Origin: Panagrolaimus kolymaensis
Taxonomy: Eukaryota; Nematoda; Chromadorea; Rhabditida; Panagrolaimidae
Assembly (NCBI GenBank): GCA_028622995.1
Contig: JAJQJQ010000028.1
Span: forward strand, 1-64,000
Reading direction: 5' to 3'
Length of the DNA stretch: 64,000 nt
Shown: positions 1-8,111 of the stretch, piece by piece
How positions within the stretch are numbered: position 1 is the stretch's first letter
How the letters are laid out: every line of letters starts with the position of its first letter
Notes under the pieces: model-generated
Seen by the model: the letters and a program-made list of their open reading frames with translations, nothing else
The model's database searches: none
Told to the model about the DNA's origin: nothing
Translations under genes and position numbers: made by a program

Positions 1-332
1 ATTTTAATTGGACGAATAACAATTGGATCAGTGGTAGCTGATTCAGGAGTTGTTGTGAGAGGTGCAGCTGAGGCGGGAATAATGAGACTTGGGTCTTTAT
101 TTTTTAATTCCAACTCAGGTTTTGCTGGTTCACAATCTACTTCACAAGGATCAGCTTTTTCTGGAGCTTTTGAAGTATTGCCTTGAAAGAGATTGCTCCA
201 ATTAATTTTTTCGAAATCAATGGAAACAAGAAACATTAAAGATATGCAGAGCAAAGGAAAAACACGACTGTACTTGACCCTTAAAAAAGTAACAACTGAA
301 GGGTTTGTGAAAAAACTAGACTTAAAAGACAT
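1..332 (-). CDS. Partial gene, N-terminal part of a single-pass membrane protein
   Basis: An open frame reads leftwards from ATG at 332-330 and runs off the window without a stop (about 110 codons). The N-terminus has a short Ser/Arg-containing lead, then a hydrophobic segment at about residues 23-37 (VFPLLCISLMFLVSI), then a Cys-, Glu- and Pro-rich stretch. This fits a signal anchor or signal peptide followed by a lumenal stem. I do not recognise the family. It lies 137 bp from the 3' end of the integrase in the same orientation, so it could be an element gene or host sequence. The start is the first Met in frame. Confidence 0.5.
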   Translation of the reverse strand, partial: MSFKSSFFTNPSVVTFLRVKYSRVFPLLCISLMFLVSIDFEKINWSNLFQGNTSKAPEKADPCEVDCEPAKPELELKNKDPSLIIPASAAPLTTTPESATTDPIVIRPIK

Positions 333-394
333 GTGATGTGACCTCGGTTAAAAAGAACAAAGTTTTTTATTCGAGAAAAAAATTAGAGAAGAAA

Positions 395-468
395 AAAATG
401 TACAATATTTTTGCATAACATTCTTGCATAATATTTTTTGCATAATATTTTTGCATAAAGTCAATTAA
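395..468. repeat. Cluster of TGCATAA-type direct repeats
   Basis: Four near-identical copies of a short AT-rich motif (core TTTGCATAA with ATATT spacers) lie head to tail just past the integrase stop codon. The same core, or its relative TTACACAA, recurs at about 3400-3490, 6890-7010, 9210-9260, 11065-11110 and 14740-14830, always between genes. The role is unknown. Confidence 0.6.
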
Positions 469-1542
469 TTATATCTGCTTCTGAAATCCATACATCATCA
501 TCAGAATGTCCAATAAAATGCACAAAGTATTCAGTTTTTCCTCTTCTTTTTCTTGTTTTAAAATATCAATGCGATACCCGGCTTCAGGATTTTCTGCATC
601 AAAGTAACCCATTTCCTCATTATAATAATTTCCATCTAAGATTTCATTTTTCTTATCGCCTTTTAGTTTATAAGCTGTGGGTTTTGTGGGTAAGGGTTTA
701 TCAATAGTGTAAATTTTATCACTCCAAGCAATATCGTAACCACGTTGAAAAGTTTCTTTTCTTTGTCTCACTCTAACAGTATCACCTGCATTATACTTTG
801 GCTTTATTTTTGGACCCTCAAGAATATCAGGAACATAAAGCTTTTTCACAAGTTCAAAGGCATTTTCTTCGTTGACATCCATTGGCTTCATTTTAGTTAC
901 TCGACAAACAGTATTGTTGATTCCATCGACAATTGAGTGCAAAACGTTTATATATCTTTTACTGCCTTTTTCAGTAAAATAGCGATAAATTCGTGCACGC
1001 AATGTTCGAATCATTCTTTCAGCTACAGCTGCCTTGGTCTCGGTATAGGATGAAGCAAACTTTTTGATTTTAAGCTTTTCAAAGAACTTTACCATAGCAT
1101 TTGATTCAAACTCATTTCCTTGATCAGTGAATATCATTTGTGGAAGTTTAGGAGCTCGTTTAAAAATGGCCATGAAGGCTCTCTGCATTTCTAGCGTTCC
1201 TTTATTCTTTACTACTTCGACATATAGCTGACGAGAAAGGATTTCAACAAAAACGAGGATGTACTTGTATCCATTGTTATCCTTAGAAAGTTTTTGCATA
1301 TCGGCTAAATCAGCTTGGCATGTATCCCAGTAACCATAGCTAATAGTTTTTAAGCGTTTGAATCGATGTCTGATGGGGCGATGAAGAGTATAGGTCATGG
1401 ATTTATTTAAAAAATTAACAACATCTTTTTTCGTAACATCAGGGTTATGTTTTTTAGCTTCCTTTAACAAAATATTAACACCTCCATAAGCAGCTGTGGA
1501 GAATTCTGGATCAGTGTAAATTTTTTTCAATAAAGTATCCAT
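469..1542 (-). CDS. Polinton/Maverick-type DDE integrase
   Basis: A 357-residue retroviral-like integrase that would insert the element's linear DNA into chromosomes. The catalytic triad is readable: Asp78 in QADLADM, Asp140 in FTDQGNEF and Glu175 in AVAERMIRTL, with the D-D(61)-E(34) spacing of the rve fold. About 60 N-terminal residues precede the core. After residue ~250 comes a basic beta-rich tail (NAGDTVRVRQ onward) like the SH3/chromo-like C-terminal domain of Polinton integrases. No gag, reverse transcriptase or LTRs are nearby, whereas a packaging ATPase lies 2.3 kb away, which favours a Polinton over a retrotransposon. TTTTCAG lies 2 bp before the ATG, so a spliced leader or cis-spliced 5' end is possible. 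The frame is intact. Confidence 0.85.
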   Translation of the reverse strand: MDTLLKKIYTDPEFSTAAYGGVNILLKEAKKHNPDVTKKDVVNFLNKSMTYTLHRPIRHRFKRLKTISYGYWDTCQADLADMQKLSKDNNGYKYILVFVEILSRQLYVEVVKNKGTLEMQRAFMAIFKRAPKLPQMIFTDQGNEFESNAMVKFFEKLKIKKFASSYTETKAAVAERMIRTLRARIYRYFTEKGSKRYINVLHSIVDGINNTVCRVTKMKPMDVNEENAFELVKKLYVPDILEGPKIKPKYNAGDTVRVRQRKETFQRGYDIAWSDKIYTIDKPLPTKPTAYKLKGDKKNEILDGNYYNEEMGYFDAENPEAGYRIDILKQEKEEEKLNTLCILLDILMMMYGFQKQI

Positions 1543-1590
1543 CTCTGAAAATTATGTTTTCTGCATAATGTTGTCTTAAAGTTGAACGCG

Positions 1591-1900
1591 CATAAAAAAT
1601 TATGCAAAGACTTGTGTAAAGAAAAGAGAAAAAAAGTGCGCAAAAAATTCCCGAAAAACAACAGTTAAGTATGCAACAGCTGCAAAAAAGTTGTGCAAAA
1701 AAGTGTCTCACTTTTGCGCAAAAAATGTTCTTTCTCCCGATAATTTTCCGATAAATTCCCGAAATACAACGCTTAAGCATACAAACTAGTGCAACTCAAA
1801 GAGAAAATGAACAATTTTTTGTAAATCAGCAAGAGGATGCGCGCATGCGCGCGTGTGTGGAGAAAGGATGGACGCGACTCCCCATCAGGTTCTGTCCGTC
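1591..1900. repeat. 310-bp direct repeat, copy 1 (upstream of integrase)
   Basis: This block is almost identical to 4561-4871. It begins with CATAAAAAATTATGC, contains several AAAATTCCCGA/ATTCCCGAA segments, a perfect 14-bp palindrome GCGCGCATGCGCGC at 1839-1852 followed by GTGTGTGG, and ends in TCTGTCCGTC. It lies 49 bp upstream of the integrase ATG. Short ORFs inside it are unconvincing. It may be a shared promoter or control region, or a small inserted element; no terminal inverted repeats were seen. Confidence 0.85.
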
Positions 1901-2535
1901 ATAGTCTATGAGAGTGACCTATTGTGGCACACATATCCATGAAGAAGAAAAAAAAAATCTTGTTTTTAAAAAATACATTACCTCTCAGGGGTAAATGACA
2001 TTCATCAAAAACAAACAAACTTAAAAAAATAACAGGAAAATCATGCAATGAGTTTCATTCATTCTTTAAATTTTTTGTTTCTCATCTCCCTTTTTTGAAT
2101 ATTTTATCTTTATCTTATTTTATTTTTGTTTTACTTTTTTTGAAATTGCGGCCATGAGCGCATTTATGGAAATAGAAAAATTTGCATCTTCTCATTAGTT
2201 TCTAATCGTCGCAAGCATAAGTGCATCATGACGTTTTTTCTTTCATTCCAAAAAATTGTTGCAGAATACTATTCAAAAATGCTTTTAGCGCAAGATAAAG
2301 AAAGGGTTATTAAAGTACAAATACGCATAAATAATAAAATTGAAGTAAAAAGGTAGCGAACATGAATAATAGAAAAAAAGAAAGATGCGCATTCGTCTGA
2401 AGCAACTAGAAAGAAGTTAAAAAAAGAAAAATTTTATTTTATCGTTTTTAAACATAAAAAAGAAAAAGCATCCAAGCATTGGAAGAAGTCAAAATTATAA
2501 ATGAAATTATAAATGAAATTTAGCAAAAAAAAAAA
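1901..2535. other. Non-coding spacer inside the element
   Basis: AT-rich sequence between the 310-bp repeat and the 3' end of the next minus-strand gene. It has T-runs, A-runs and a GTGACCT site at 1914-1920. I see no credible exon. Confidence 0.5.
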
Positions 2536-2964
2536 TTAAAGTTTCCATTTTTTTGTGATTGGTACTGTAAAAACGGGCCGAGCTGCTGCAACAACTGCTT
2601 TTTTGGCGGGAGTTTTTCTAACTATTTTCTTAGCTACTTTATATGCAGCTTTCTTGACTTGTGGTTTTCTTTCATATACGCGTTTGGTTGGTCGACTGTA
2701 TAGTGGGGTTTTATTATATGTTCGATTAGGAAATCCAATTGAAGGAGGAGGTAATGAGGTGATGGCGGTTTGACGAAGGCGACGATCGTGTGTTTCAGGA
2801 ATTTGTTCATTGGCAACATCAAAATGACGTTGACGTTGAAGATATTCTTGATTTTCAAGATTTTTAACCGTGGCATTGATTGTTTCATTGAGACCTGATT
2901 TTGATTTTTCTTTCTCAACTAGGTTGTTATATCGCGAGACGGGTATAGCTATCAGCTTTTGCAT
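2536..2964 (-). CDS. Small basic protein, possible DNA-binding/core-like protein
   Basis: An intact 142-residue frame. The first 55 residues are mixed and charged. The last ~50 are very basic and Ala/Lys-rich, with the repeated core KKAAYKVAKKIVRKTPAKK, like histone-tail or viral core proteins that bind nucleic acid. No family is recognised. It diverges from the PAZ-like gene across a 33-bp gap. A TATAAAAG (minus strand, 2987-2980) sits only 16 bp before the ATG, too close for an ordinary TATA-directed 5' leader, so the true start may be a later Met or initiation may be unusual. In a Polinton setting a DNA-condensing virion protein is plausible, but this is inference. Confidence 0.6.
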   Translation of the reverse strand: MQKLIAIPVSRYNNLVEKEKSKSGLNETINATVKNLENQEYLQRQRHFDVANEQIPETHDRRLRQTAITSLPPPSIGFPNRTYNKTPLYSRPTKRVYERKPQVKKAAYKVAKKIVRKTPAKKAVVAAARPVFTVPITKKWKL

Positions 2965-2997
2965 GATCTAAAAAAGCTACTTTTATAGCAAAAAATA
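2965..2997. promoter_or_regulatory. 33-bp divergent intergenic region with TATA-like element
   Basis: The whole gap between two divergent start codons is 33 bp. On the minus strand it reads TTTGCTATAAAAG. A related TTGCTATAAG lies 5 bp before the ATPase ATG (4460-4451), and TTGCTATGG overlaps the F-box gene ATG (8116-8108). Confidence 0.4.
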
Positions 2998-3327
2998 ATG
3001 GGAGTTCCATTGATCGATCACATTCTCGAACGCGGTGGACATCGACTTCCTTATACAAAATTAAATTGGCATCTATGGGATGCTAAAATAAATGTTCGCG
3101 CAATGAAGAAATTAAAGGCACGAGAACTTCCACGTGGCTCATTCACTCAAACAAGTGCTAGATCAACTCATGCTCTTGGAGGCTTCTTGAATGTCACCAT
3201 CCAACAATACTTCTTCGTCAAGTATCGAATCATTCTTAAATATCCACATTTGCCCCTCTATCGAGTTTTGCTTGAAAATGGTCAGCAAGAATACTATCCT
3301 ATTGAAGTCCTTGAAATTGAACTTTAA
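2998..3327 (+). CDS. Stand-alone PAZ-like (Argonaute-type) domain protein
   Basis: A complete 109-residue frame with its own ATG and stop. The C-terminal half has the signature of the second half of an Argonaute PAZ domain: TIQQYFFVKYRIILKYPHLP then EYYPIEVLEI. Argonautes show the same order, a V-x-x-YF helix, a Y-x-I-x-L-x-YP-x-LP strand/turn, and a Y-x-P-x-E-V/L-x-x-I strand. The N-terminal half (KKLKARELPRGSF and TSARS) sits where PAZ begins its beta-barrel. No MID or PIWI domain follows: the stop comes directly after the PAZ-like end and the next gene is on the other strand. PAZ binds 3' ends of small RNAs. A free PAZ could compete for guides or be a structural relic. The frame is open and uses normal codons. 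The PAZ call rests on motif reading alone. Confidence 0.65.
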   Translation: MGVPLIDHILERGGHRLPYTKLNWHLWDAKINVRAMKKLKARELPRGSFTQTSARSTHALGGFLNVTIQQYFFVKYRIILKYPHLPLYRVLLENGQQEYYPIEVLEIEL

Positions 3328-3499
3328 AAGTATTTTATCGTTTTAACGACTTTTCAATTATGTTGCAATAAAAAAAGTTTATATTTATTTCATAAAGGTT
3401 TTACACAACAAAAAAAGTATTACACAATATTTTTGCATAAGAATTACATATTTTTCTGCACAAAAATAAAAAAAGTTTTACATAATAAAAAAAGCACAA

Positions 3500-3796
3500 T
3501 TAATTTTTAAAGCTTTTAATGGCCCATCGAGACACACTTTGAAACACTTTAAGAGGAACTTCTTTAGCTATTTTTCGAGCAGCTTTTTCAGTTCGAGCTC
3601 TACCGAATTTCTTGATGATGGGAGCACAAGTTTTTTGACGATTACAATAAAAGGATTGGACAGGTTTTTTAGCAGTAAAAAAGTATAAAAAGATTTGAGA
3701 AAGGAACATAAGCTCCTCGGAATTTAATTTCATAATCTTGGTGATAGATTTTGATTTTTCAATGCTTCTGAGAAGTTTGGCTTGATCGAAACTCAT
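3500..3796 (-). CDS. Small basic protein overlapping the ATPase gene by 4 bp
   Basis: A 98-residue frame whose ATG overlaps the TGA of the upstream ATPase as ATGA (3796-3793). The N-terminal half contains a hydrophobic aromatic stretch (LMFLSQIFLYFF, about residues 29-40) that could be a membrane or buried helix. The C-terminal half is basic (RARTEKAARKIAKEVP). No family is recognised. Translation probably depends on the ATPase mRNA, by termination-reinitiation or leaky scanning, unless spliced separately. The tight coupling suggests a partner in packaging or virion assembly, which is inference. Confidence 0.6.
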   Translation of the reverse strand: MSFDQAKLLRSIEKSKSITKIMKLNSEELMFLSQIFLYFFTAKKPVQSFYCNRQKTCAPIIKKFGRARTEKAARKIAKEVPLKVFQSVSRWAIKSFKN

Positions 3797-4446
3797 ATTT
3801 TGTATATGATTGTGTCTTCGTCGGGGAGAATATTGGTAGTAAGACGTAAAGTATTACACGATTTGGTGTGGACGTTTACCATTAAGTAGCCGTATTTGTG
3901 CGAAGTTGAGTCGTCGTATGCTTTCATAAACTCGTTCACTTTTCCTGCAAAAATTTGTACGCCGAAATTACGAAGCTGATTTCTGAAGGCGGGTGATCGG
4001 AGAAACACGAAATAATGAGAATTTATCCTAGGCGTTCGAAGTTTAGGCAAGAATAAAATTTGTGTGAGAAGCAGAACGCAAATTTGCTGATGATGGCTTT
4101 TCTTGGTGAATAAAATGTCAAGAAATTCTGAATCCATCTCATTGACGAGATCATCAAGTATTAGCAATAAAGGTTTAGGCATAGAATCCAAAAGCTCATC
4201 AGATGGAACTCCATAATGCGTTTGTATTTTTAGTTGTTTTAGCTCATCAACATATTCATGATATTCCCCAAAGCAATATAAAACAGTTGCAGGCGCTGGC
4301 TCAAATAAACCCTCTCTTTGCTTGATGAAAGATTTTAGCAATGTTGTTTTTCCGCTGCTACTGGGGCCAGAAAAAATACAGCAACTGGGGATGTGTATTT
4401 TAAAATCACTCCCCGAAAAAACAAAATCCGACTGTTCGTCAACCAT
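3793..4446 (-). CDS. Polinton packaging ATPase (A32/FtsK-HerA-like)
   Basis: A 217-residue P-loop ATPase. Walker A is GPSSSGKTT (residues 27-35). Walker B is LLLILDDL (93-100) with paired acidic residues. A polar sensor-like LLTQ lies near residue 128, and an Arg-containing region (LRSPAFRNQLRNFG) may give the Arg finger. Length and order match the DNA-packaging ATPases of Polintons, adenovirus-like IVa2/A32 proteins and virophages, which pump DNA into capsids. It shares strand with the integrase and has one copy of the 310-bp repeat 115 bp upstream. A TTGCTATAAG element lies 5 bp before the ATG. The frame is intact. Confidence 0.82.
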   Translation of the reverse strand: MVDEQSDFVFSGSDFKIHIPSCCIFSGPSSSGKTTLLKSFIKQREGLFEPAPATVLYCFGEYHEYVDELKQLKIQTHYGVPSDELLDSMPKPLLLILDDLVNEMDSEFLDILFTKKSHHQQICVLLLTQILFLPKLRTPRINSHYFVFLRSPAFRNQLRNFGVQIFAGKVNEFMKAYDDSTSHKYGYLMVNVHTKSCNTLRLTTNILPDEDTIIYKI

Positions 4447-4560
4447 AATACTTATAGCAACTAAAAAATTTACAGATTCTTCTTTTTTCTTACATAGCTT
4501 TTTTTTCTGATCAGGGAAATATCCCTATGTGACCTTTGAGTTGACATAATTTTTGTTATG

Positions 4561-4871
4561 CATAAAAAATTATGCAAAGACTTGTGCAAACAAAAGAGGA
4601 AAAAAGTGCGCAAAAAATTCCCGAAAAACAACAGTTAAGTATGCAACAGCTGTAAAAAAGTTGTGCAAAAAAAGTGTCTCACTTTTGCGCAAAAAATGTT
4701 CCTTCTCCTGATAATTTTCCGATAAATTCCCGAAATACAACGCTTAAGCATACAAACTAGTGCAACTCAAAGAGAAAATGAACAATTTTTTGTAAATCAG
4801 CAAGAGGATGCGCGCATGCGCGCGTGTGTGGAGAAAGGATGGACGCGACTCCCCATCAGGTTCTGTCCGTC
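4561..4871. repeat. 310-bp direct repeat, copy 2 (upstream of packaging ATPase)
   Basis: Near-identical to 1591-1900, differing by scattered substitutions and one extra A. It has the same palindrome GCGCGCATGCGCGC (4810-4823) and the same TCTGTCCGTC end. The orientation relative to the downstream minus-strand gene matches copy 1, which supports duplication of a control region. The surrounding 4447-5055 holds nothing else I can support. Confidence 0.85.
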
Positions 4872-5055
4872 GACGCAATGAAAATACACACAATGGTTTG
4901 AGAAAAAAATATGTTTGCTGAATCAACACCTTTGATCTCACTTACATAAATTTTTATTACGGTAACAAAAAAAAGCATCGTTAGAATGGAAAAGCATTGA
5001 GCAAAAGAAAAGAAAAAATGTTAAAAAGTTTAGGAGATGCAACAAGGGATTTATA

Positions 5056-5815
5056 TCAGAGGTATGTTGAATATGCTGTTAAAGGCCGACTGGTTGGAAC
5101 GATGAGATCTCCATGGTGCCAGGTTTTACACAATTTACATTCAAATTCGTTCGATTCATTGAACACTAACTCGTAAATGACATTCTTTTCATGAACATGA
5201 TCGCAGGGGAAAATAACGTGGGGTTTTTTGGAGTGCCCATATGCTTCTTCAAATTCATCAATGAAGTTATTAGTTTTTGGTTGCATTGTATTGTAGCTGA
5301 AAAAAAGAATGTCAAAAGAGAGTTAATAAAAAAGCGTAAAAGCTTACCCATGATGGGGCATAACCAATTCATAAGAATGGAATGTATGACATTTGATGCA
5401 TTCAAATTCATAATTTGCATTTAATTGTTGACCCCAAAGGCTGTGAAACGAAGTGATGTGATTACACGGAAAGATAATCGCACTTTTTTTCGAGCATCCA
5501 TATTGCTTTTCAAATTGGATCAAAAAATCAACAGTTTTTTTCTGATATGGGGGATATCTATAAAAAATAAGAAAGAGGGTAAAAAAAGAAGAAGGGAAAA
5601 GCTTACCCATAAAACGCTGCAGGATCAATGTTTTGAGCTTCTTCGAGTTCAAGTTTTTCGAAGAGAGCTTCCATCTGATTATCAGGAAATGGCTCGCTTG
5701 TTTTTGGTGGTGATGGAATAAACCAATCGAATAAGTCACCAGGATCCTCAAGGGGTGCAAACAAATCCTCGCTTTCTTCTTGTTGAGGATCGGGTTTGAC
5801 AAAGTTGGAATCCAT
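5056..5815 (-). CDS. Three-exon gene: acidic N-terminus plus two duplicated Cys/His modules
   Basis: Exons 5815-5607, 5557-5348 and 5296-5056, joined by two short phase-2 introns with GTAAGC donors. The product is about 219 residues. Exon 1 is an acidic Pro-rich leader (about 69 residues, e.g. EDPGDLFDWFIP). Exons 2 and 3 each encode one copy of the same ~70-residue module: F-x-FE-x-x-YG-x-SKK, then IFPC(N/D)H, then FEC-x-x-C-x-T-x-H and a closing L-V/I-x-P. The C-H ... C-x2-C-x3-H pattern suggests one zinc site per module. Matching phases show the modules arose by exon duplication. No named family is recognised; an element-encoded regulatory or host-interaction protein is possible. Confidence 0.65.
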
Positions 5816-6232
5816 TGCAAAACTGTAAAATAAAAAAGTTTTTAAATTAAAAAAGAGCAACAAAAAAAGTCACGATCAAAATGTAAAGAAAAAAGAAAAG
5901 AATGGAGTTGATGCTGTAAGTTTGCGATAAATAAATCCACATCTCTGAGATACCATAAAAAAGGTCAAAGGAGATCGCTTTCAAAAAAAGTCAACAAAAA
6001 AGGTGCCGAAAAAAGGGTCAAAAAAAGAGTATTGCATAAGTGGCGACAAAAGAGATTGACTGAACTTAAAAATGTAAAACAGAGATTATCGATGTATTGT
6101 TTTAGCTACAAGGAGAAAAAAAGCAGTTGCCGTGTTCGAGACTCTCGATAAAGAAGAATAATAATGAAGCCCCCCTCTTGACTTTCATTGTTATTTCGAG
6201 TGTCACCTTTTTATTTTCTTTAAGGACAAAAA
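5816..6232. other. Divergent intergenic region
   Basis: The 5' flanks of two divergent genes. It is AT-rich, and the left arm of a 13-bp inverted repeat lies at 6130-6142. There is no further coding signal. Confidence 0.5.
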
Positions 6233-6247
6233 ATGTCTCGAACACGG
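6130..6247. repeat. 13-bp inverted repeat spanning the start codon and 5' splice site
   Basis: CCGTGTTCGAGAC (6130-6142) is perfectly complementary to GTCTCGAACACGG (6235-6247), with a 92-nt loop; a G-T and two further pairs extend the outer end. The right arm begins at the G of the ATG (6233-6235) and includes the first base of the exon-1 donor (6247-6248). If transcription begins upstream of 6130, the RNA could fold over both signals. Confidence 0.7.
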
Positions 6248-6752
6248 TAAGTTAAAAATGCCCTTAAAAATTTAATTTATCAGTTGATTTTATTTAGTGC
6301 GGCTGTTGGCAAACTTGTTATTGTAGAAGAAAATACAGATGGAAGTTTATTGCGGACTTTACCTATCATTTTTAGTGATTATGAAGCTAAAGATGACGAA
6401 TTCACCCTTCTTATTCATCGTACATTGAAAAAAGCAATGAATAAAATAAATAAAGGGCTTAATCCAAATGGCTACTTTCGGTAAATCGTTTTTTCTTTCA
6501 TTTTTTCTTCATATTTTTAAAAACTTTTTTTATAGTTACAACATTTGGAGTGAACATCTTGGATCAGAATCTTTCCCCATGCAAAATCCACTTCTTATTC
6601 CAATGACAGGCGAGGATGTTTTTGCGCGAATATTGAACCTATTACAGTCCGAAACTCATCATGAAATTTTTCGTGACCGCCTTTTAATTGATCTAATTTA
6701 TGTTCGTCCTCTCGAGAATGAAAATAACGAACTTGACGATGACTTAGAATAA
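6233..6752 (+). CDS. Three-exon uncharacterised 137-residue protein
   Basis: Exons 6233-6246, 6298-6480 and 6536-6752; both introns are short and phase 2. The first exon is only 14 nt (MSRT plus two bases). The protein has a beta-like start (AAVGKLVIVEE), a middle with GLNPNGYF, and a Glu/Asp/Asn-rich tail ending near NELDDDLE. No signal peptide, TM segment or known motif is seen. It is divergent from the Cys/His-module gene. The start is fixed by the only ATG before the donor that keeps the frame. Confidence 0.6.
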
Positions 6753-7065
6753 TTTTGATTTTATGTTAAAAAAACTTTTTATTTGCGGGTACATGCTTTG
6801 ATTAAAATAAAAAAAATACATATAAACTAACTGATTTTTTTGTGAAAAAAAGAAGCTTACACAATTTAAAAAAAAAAAGAAAGAAAGTGATTTTGCATAA
6901 TATGAATTAGGGGAAACTACATAAAAAAAGCATAGTAAATTAGACACGCATAACATAAAAAAGAAAAAGTTATGCAGGAAAAGTTATGCAAGAAATATTG
7001 TGCAGAAAAAGGGAAAGAAGGGGTTATACAAAAAATAAAAATAAAAGATGTTAAAAAAGTAAGAT
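6753..7065. other. Intergenic, convergent 3' ends
   Basis: Between the 3' ends of the 137-residue gene and the F-box gene. AT-rich, with several TGCATAA/TTATGCA motifs at 6890-7000. No gene seen. Confidence 0.5.
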
Positions 7066-8111
7066 TTATGTTTCACTGCAATTGATTGGGAAATTAAGCT
7101 TTGATGCTAGCATGTGAAGCTCATATACTGCTTCCATTTTTTGTTGACGGCTGGCACGGTGTAAAAAACTAACTTGTACACGAGTAGGAAATGACATAAT
7201 TCTCTATTAGTTTTACATAAATATTTTATAAAAAAGAAGCCTTTTCTTTTATTATAAAAAAAATGCATACTTTTAAGGTTCTGACAAAGGGTGTCACACC
7301 CTTGATAGGAATTTCAGTAAGTGAAAGTTCACGTAAAAATTTATGTCTGCCAAGATGTTTCCCGATATAGTGATAATAAAGAGGGCCGTAATAGAAACCT
7401 GGAGAATTGAGCCTAAAAAAACCATTTACCCTCAAAAAAAAAAAGAAAGAGAAAAATAAACTAACTTAAAAACTCTTACGCTTTGGCAACTTTCGAGGAT
7501 GCTTTCAAAACATGCACTGATGACACATTTTTTAAATTCGATTTTTTTCTGACAGTTTACACGAACTTTTTGAATAACTTTAGGTGTTACATCACACTTA
7601 TCGAAGATTATTTCTTCATAAAAAAGATGATCTGTAAGCATTTTTTCCAAACCTTCAAGAAGTACTTCTTCAGGGCAGCGTATGAACTTTAAACAGGATG
7701 GGAGAATTATTTGATGAGTTTCCAATACTTTTTTATCATCTTTGAAAAATAACCCAAAATGAGCATTCTGAAAATGAAATAGAAAAAATCATAAAAAATT
7801 TTATGAATATTAAGATTTTCTTAAAAACCTACTTTCTCATCGATCATCTTCCAGCCATATCGGGTGTTGTCAAAAAAAATAAAGCGCATTCGTTTAGACG
7901 AATGAGAAAGTGCAACCGCATTTTCTAATGAGGGAATATGAGCATGAATATTAAAAAGTACTTCGTTGGGTAAATCAAAAATATTTGGTGCTGGTTGAGT
8001 AGATTCATATAATTTAAGAAAGTGTTGTTCTTCCATCTCTTTCTCACGGATATATAAATTTGCAAAATGCTGGTCAAAACCACATTGAAATTTTTGAATG
8101 TTTCGCTCCAT
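7066..8111 (-). CDS. F-box protein gene, four exon-like segments with one phase conflict
   Basis: Segments 8111-7833, 7767-7480, 7412-7271 and 7203-7066. Segment 1 encodes an F-box at about residues 49-80 (DLPNEVLFNIHAHIP and the following Leu/Ser helix), which in SCF ligases binds SKP1. Segments 2-4 encode a nematode-type C-terminal region with conserved Leu spacing (FLRELSLTEIPI). Junctions 1-2 and 3-4 keep phase 0. Junction 2-3 does not: segment 2 ends in phase 0 at a strong GTAAGAG donor, but the open frame of segment 3 needs two leading bases. An 11-base T-run lies in that intron, so an assembly indel, an unseen mini-exon or pseudogenisation are all possible. Its place inside the element suggests captured host cargo. 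Confidence 0.6.

Noticed and set aside
1511..1780. Cys/Phe-rich minus-strand frame in the 310-bp repeat, and the similar frame at 4744-4941
   Set aside because: The two repeat copies are open in different frames and over different parts, so there is no conserved protein.
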